From: an uncultured bacterium
Lineage (GTDB): Bacteria > Bacillota > Clostridia > Lachnospirales > Lachnospiraceae
Length of the DNA: 5,018 bases
Reading direction: 5' to 3'
Assembly: GCA_946543095.1 (NCBI GenBank)
Contig: CAMNLO010000153.1
Location: 1 to 5,018 of the forward strand
Shown: positions 5,003-5,018 of the stretch, in pieces
Numbering within the stretch: position 1 is the stretch's first letter
Layout: each line of letters opens with the position of its first letter
Notes under the pieces: model-generated
Database searches by the model: none
The model's input: only the letters and a program-made list of their open reading frames with translations
What the model was told of the DNA's origin: nothing
Program-made: the position numbers and the translations under genes

Positions 5003-5018
5003 CGGATCCGGACAAAAG

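Noticed and set aside
5003..5010. CGGATCCG palindrome after dctM as the start of a terminator
   Set aside because: The window ends eight bases later, and an eight-base palindrome alone cannot be called a terminator.
1..5018. CRISPR array, tRNA, rRNA, transposase or phage genes
   Set aside because: No regularly spaced direct repeats, no tRNA-like cloverleaf, and no transposase or phage motif was seen; the coding content is an ordinary transport and metabolic cluster.

Overview
The window looks like chromosomal DNA from a Gram-positive anaerobe of the Clostridia, plausibly Lachnospiraceae. The clues are strong AAGGAGG-type ribosome binding sites, moderately GC-rich coding sequence with more AT-rich leaders, and a lipoprotein signal peptide with an Ala/Pro/Asp-rich linker on the solute-binding protein. 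The taxonomic guess is an inference from style, not from a marker gene.

All five genes lie on the + strand and fill most of the window. Positions 1-156 are a non-coding leader with a perfect 19-bp hairpin near its start. A metal-dependent cyclase/kynurenine-formamidase-like hydrolase (157-849) is followed after 15 bases by an ApbA/PanE-type ketopantoate reductase homologue (865-1785). A 244-base intergenic region (1786-2029) then holds a candidate promoter, two similar dyad repeats 41 bp apart that resemble operators, and four hairpins in a row. A complete TRAP transporter follows: substrate-binding lipoprotein DctP (2030-3121), a terminator-like hairpin (3131-3170), small membrane subunit DctQ (3198-3695) and large permease subunit DctM (3713-5002). 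The last 16 bases contain nothing I can interpret.

The likely unit of function is a catabolic or salvage module for an organic acid. The TRAP system would import a carboxylate using a sodium gradient. The hydrolase would open an amide, lactone or similar bond, and the reductase would interconvert a 2-oxo and a 2-hydroxy acid. The substrate cannot be read from the sequence. The genes belong to known families. The least explained parts are the structured dctP leader with its paired dyad repeats and the long hairpin at the left edge.
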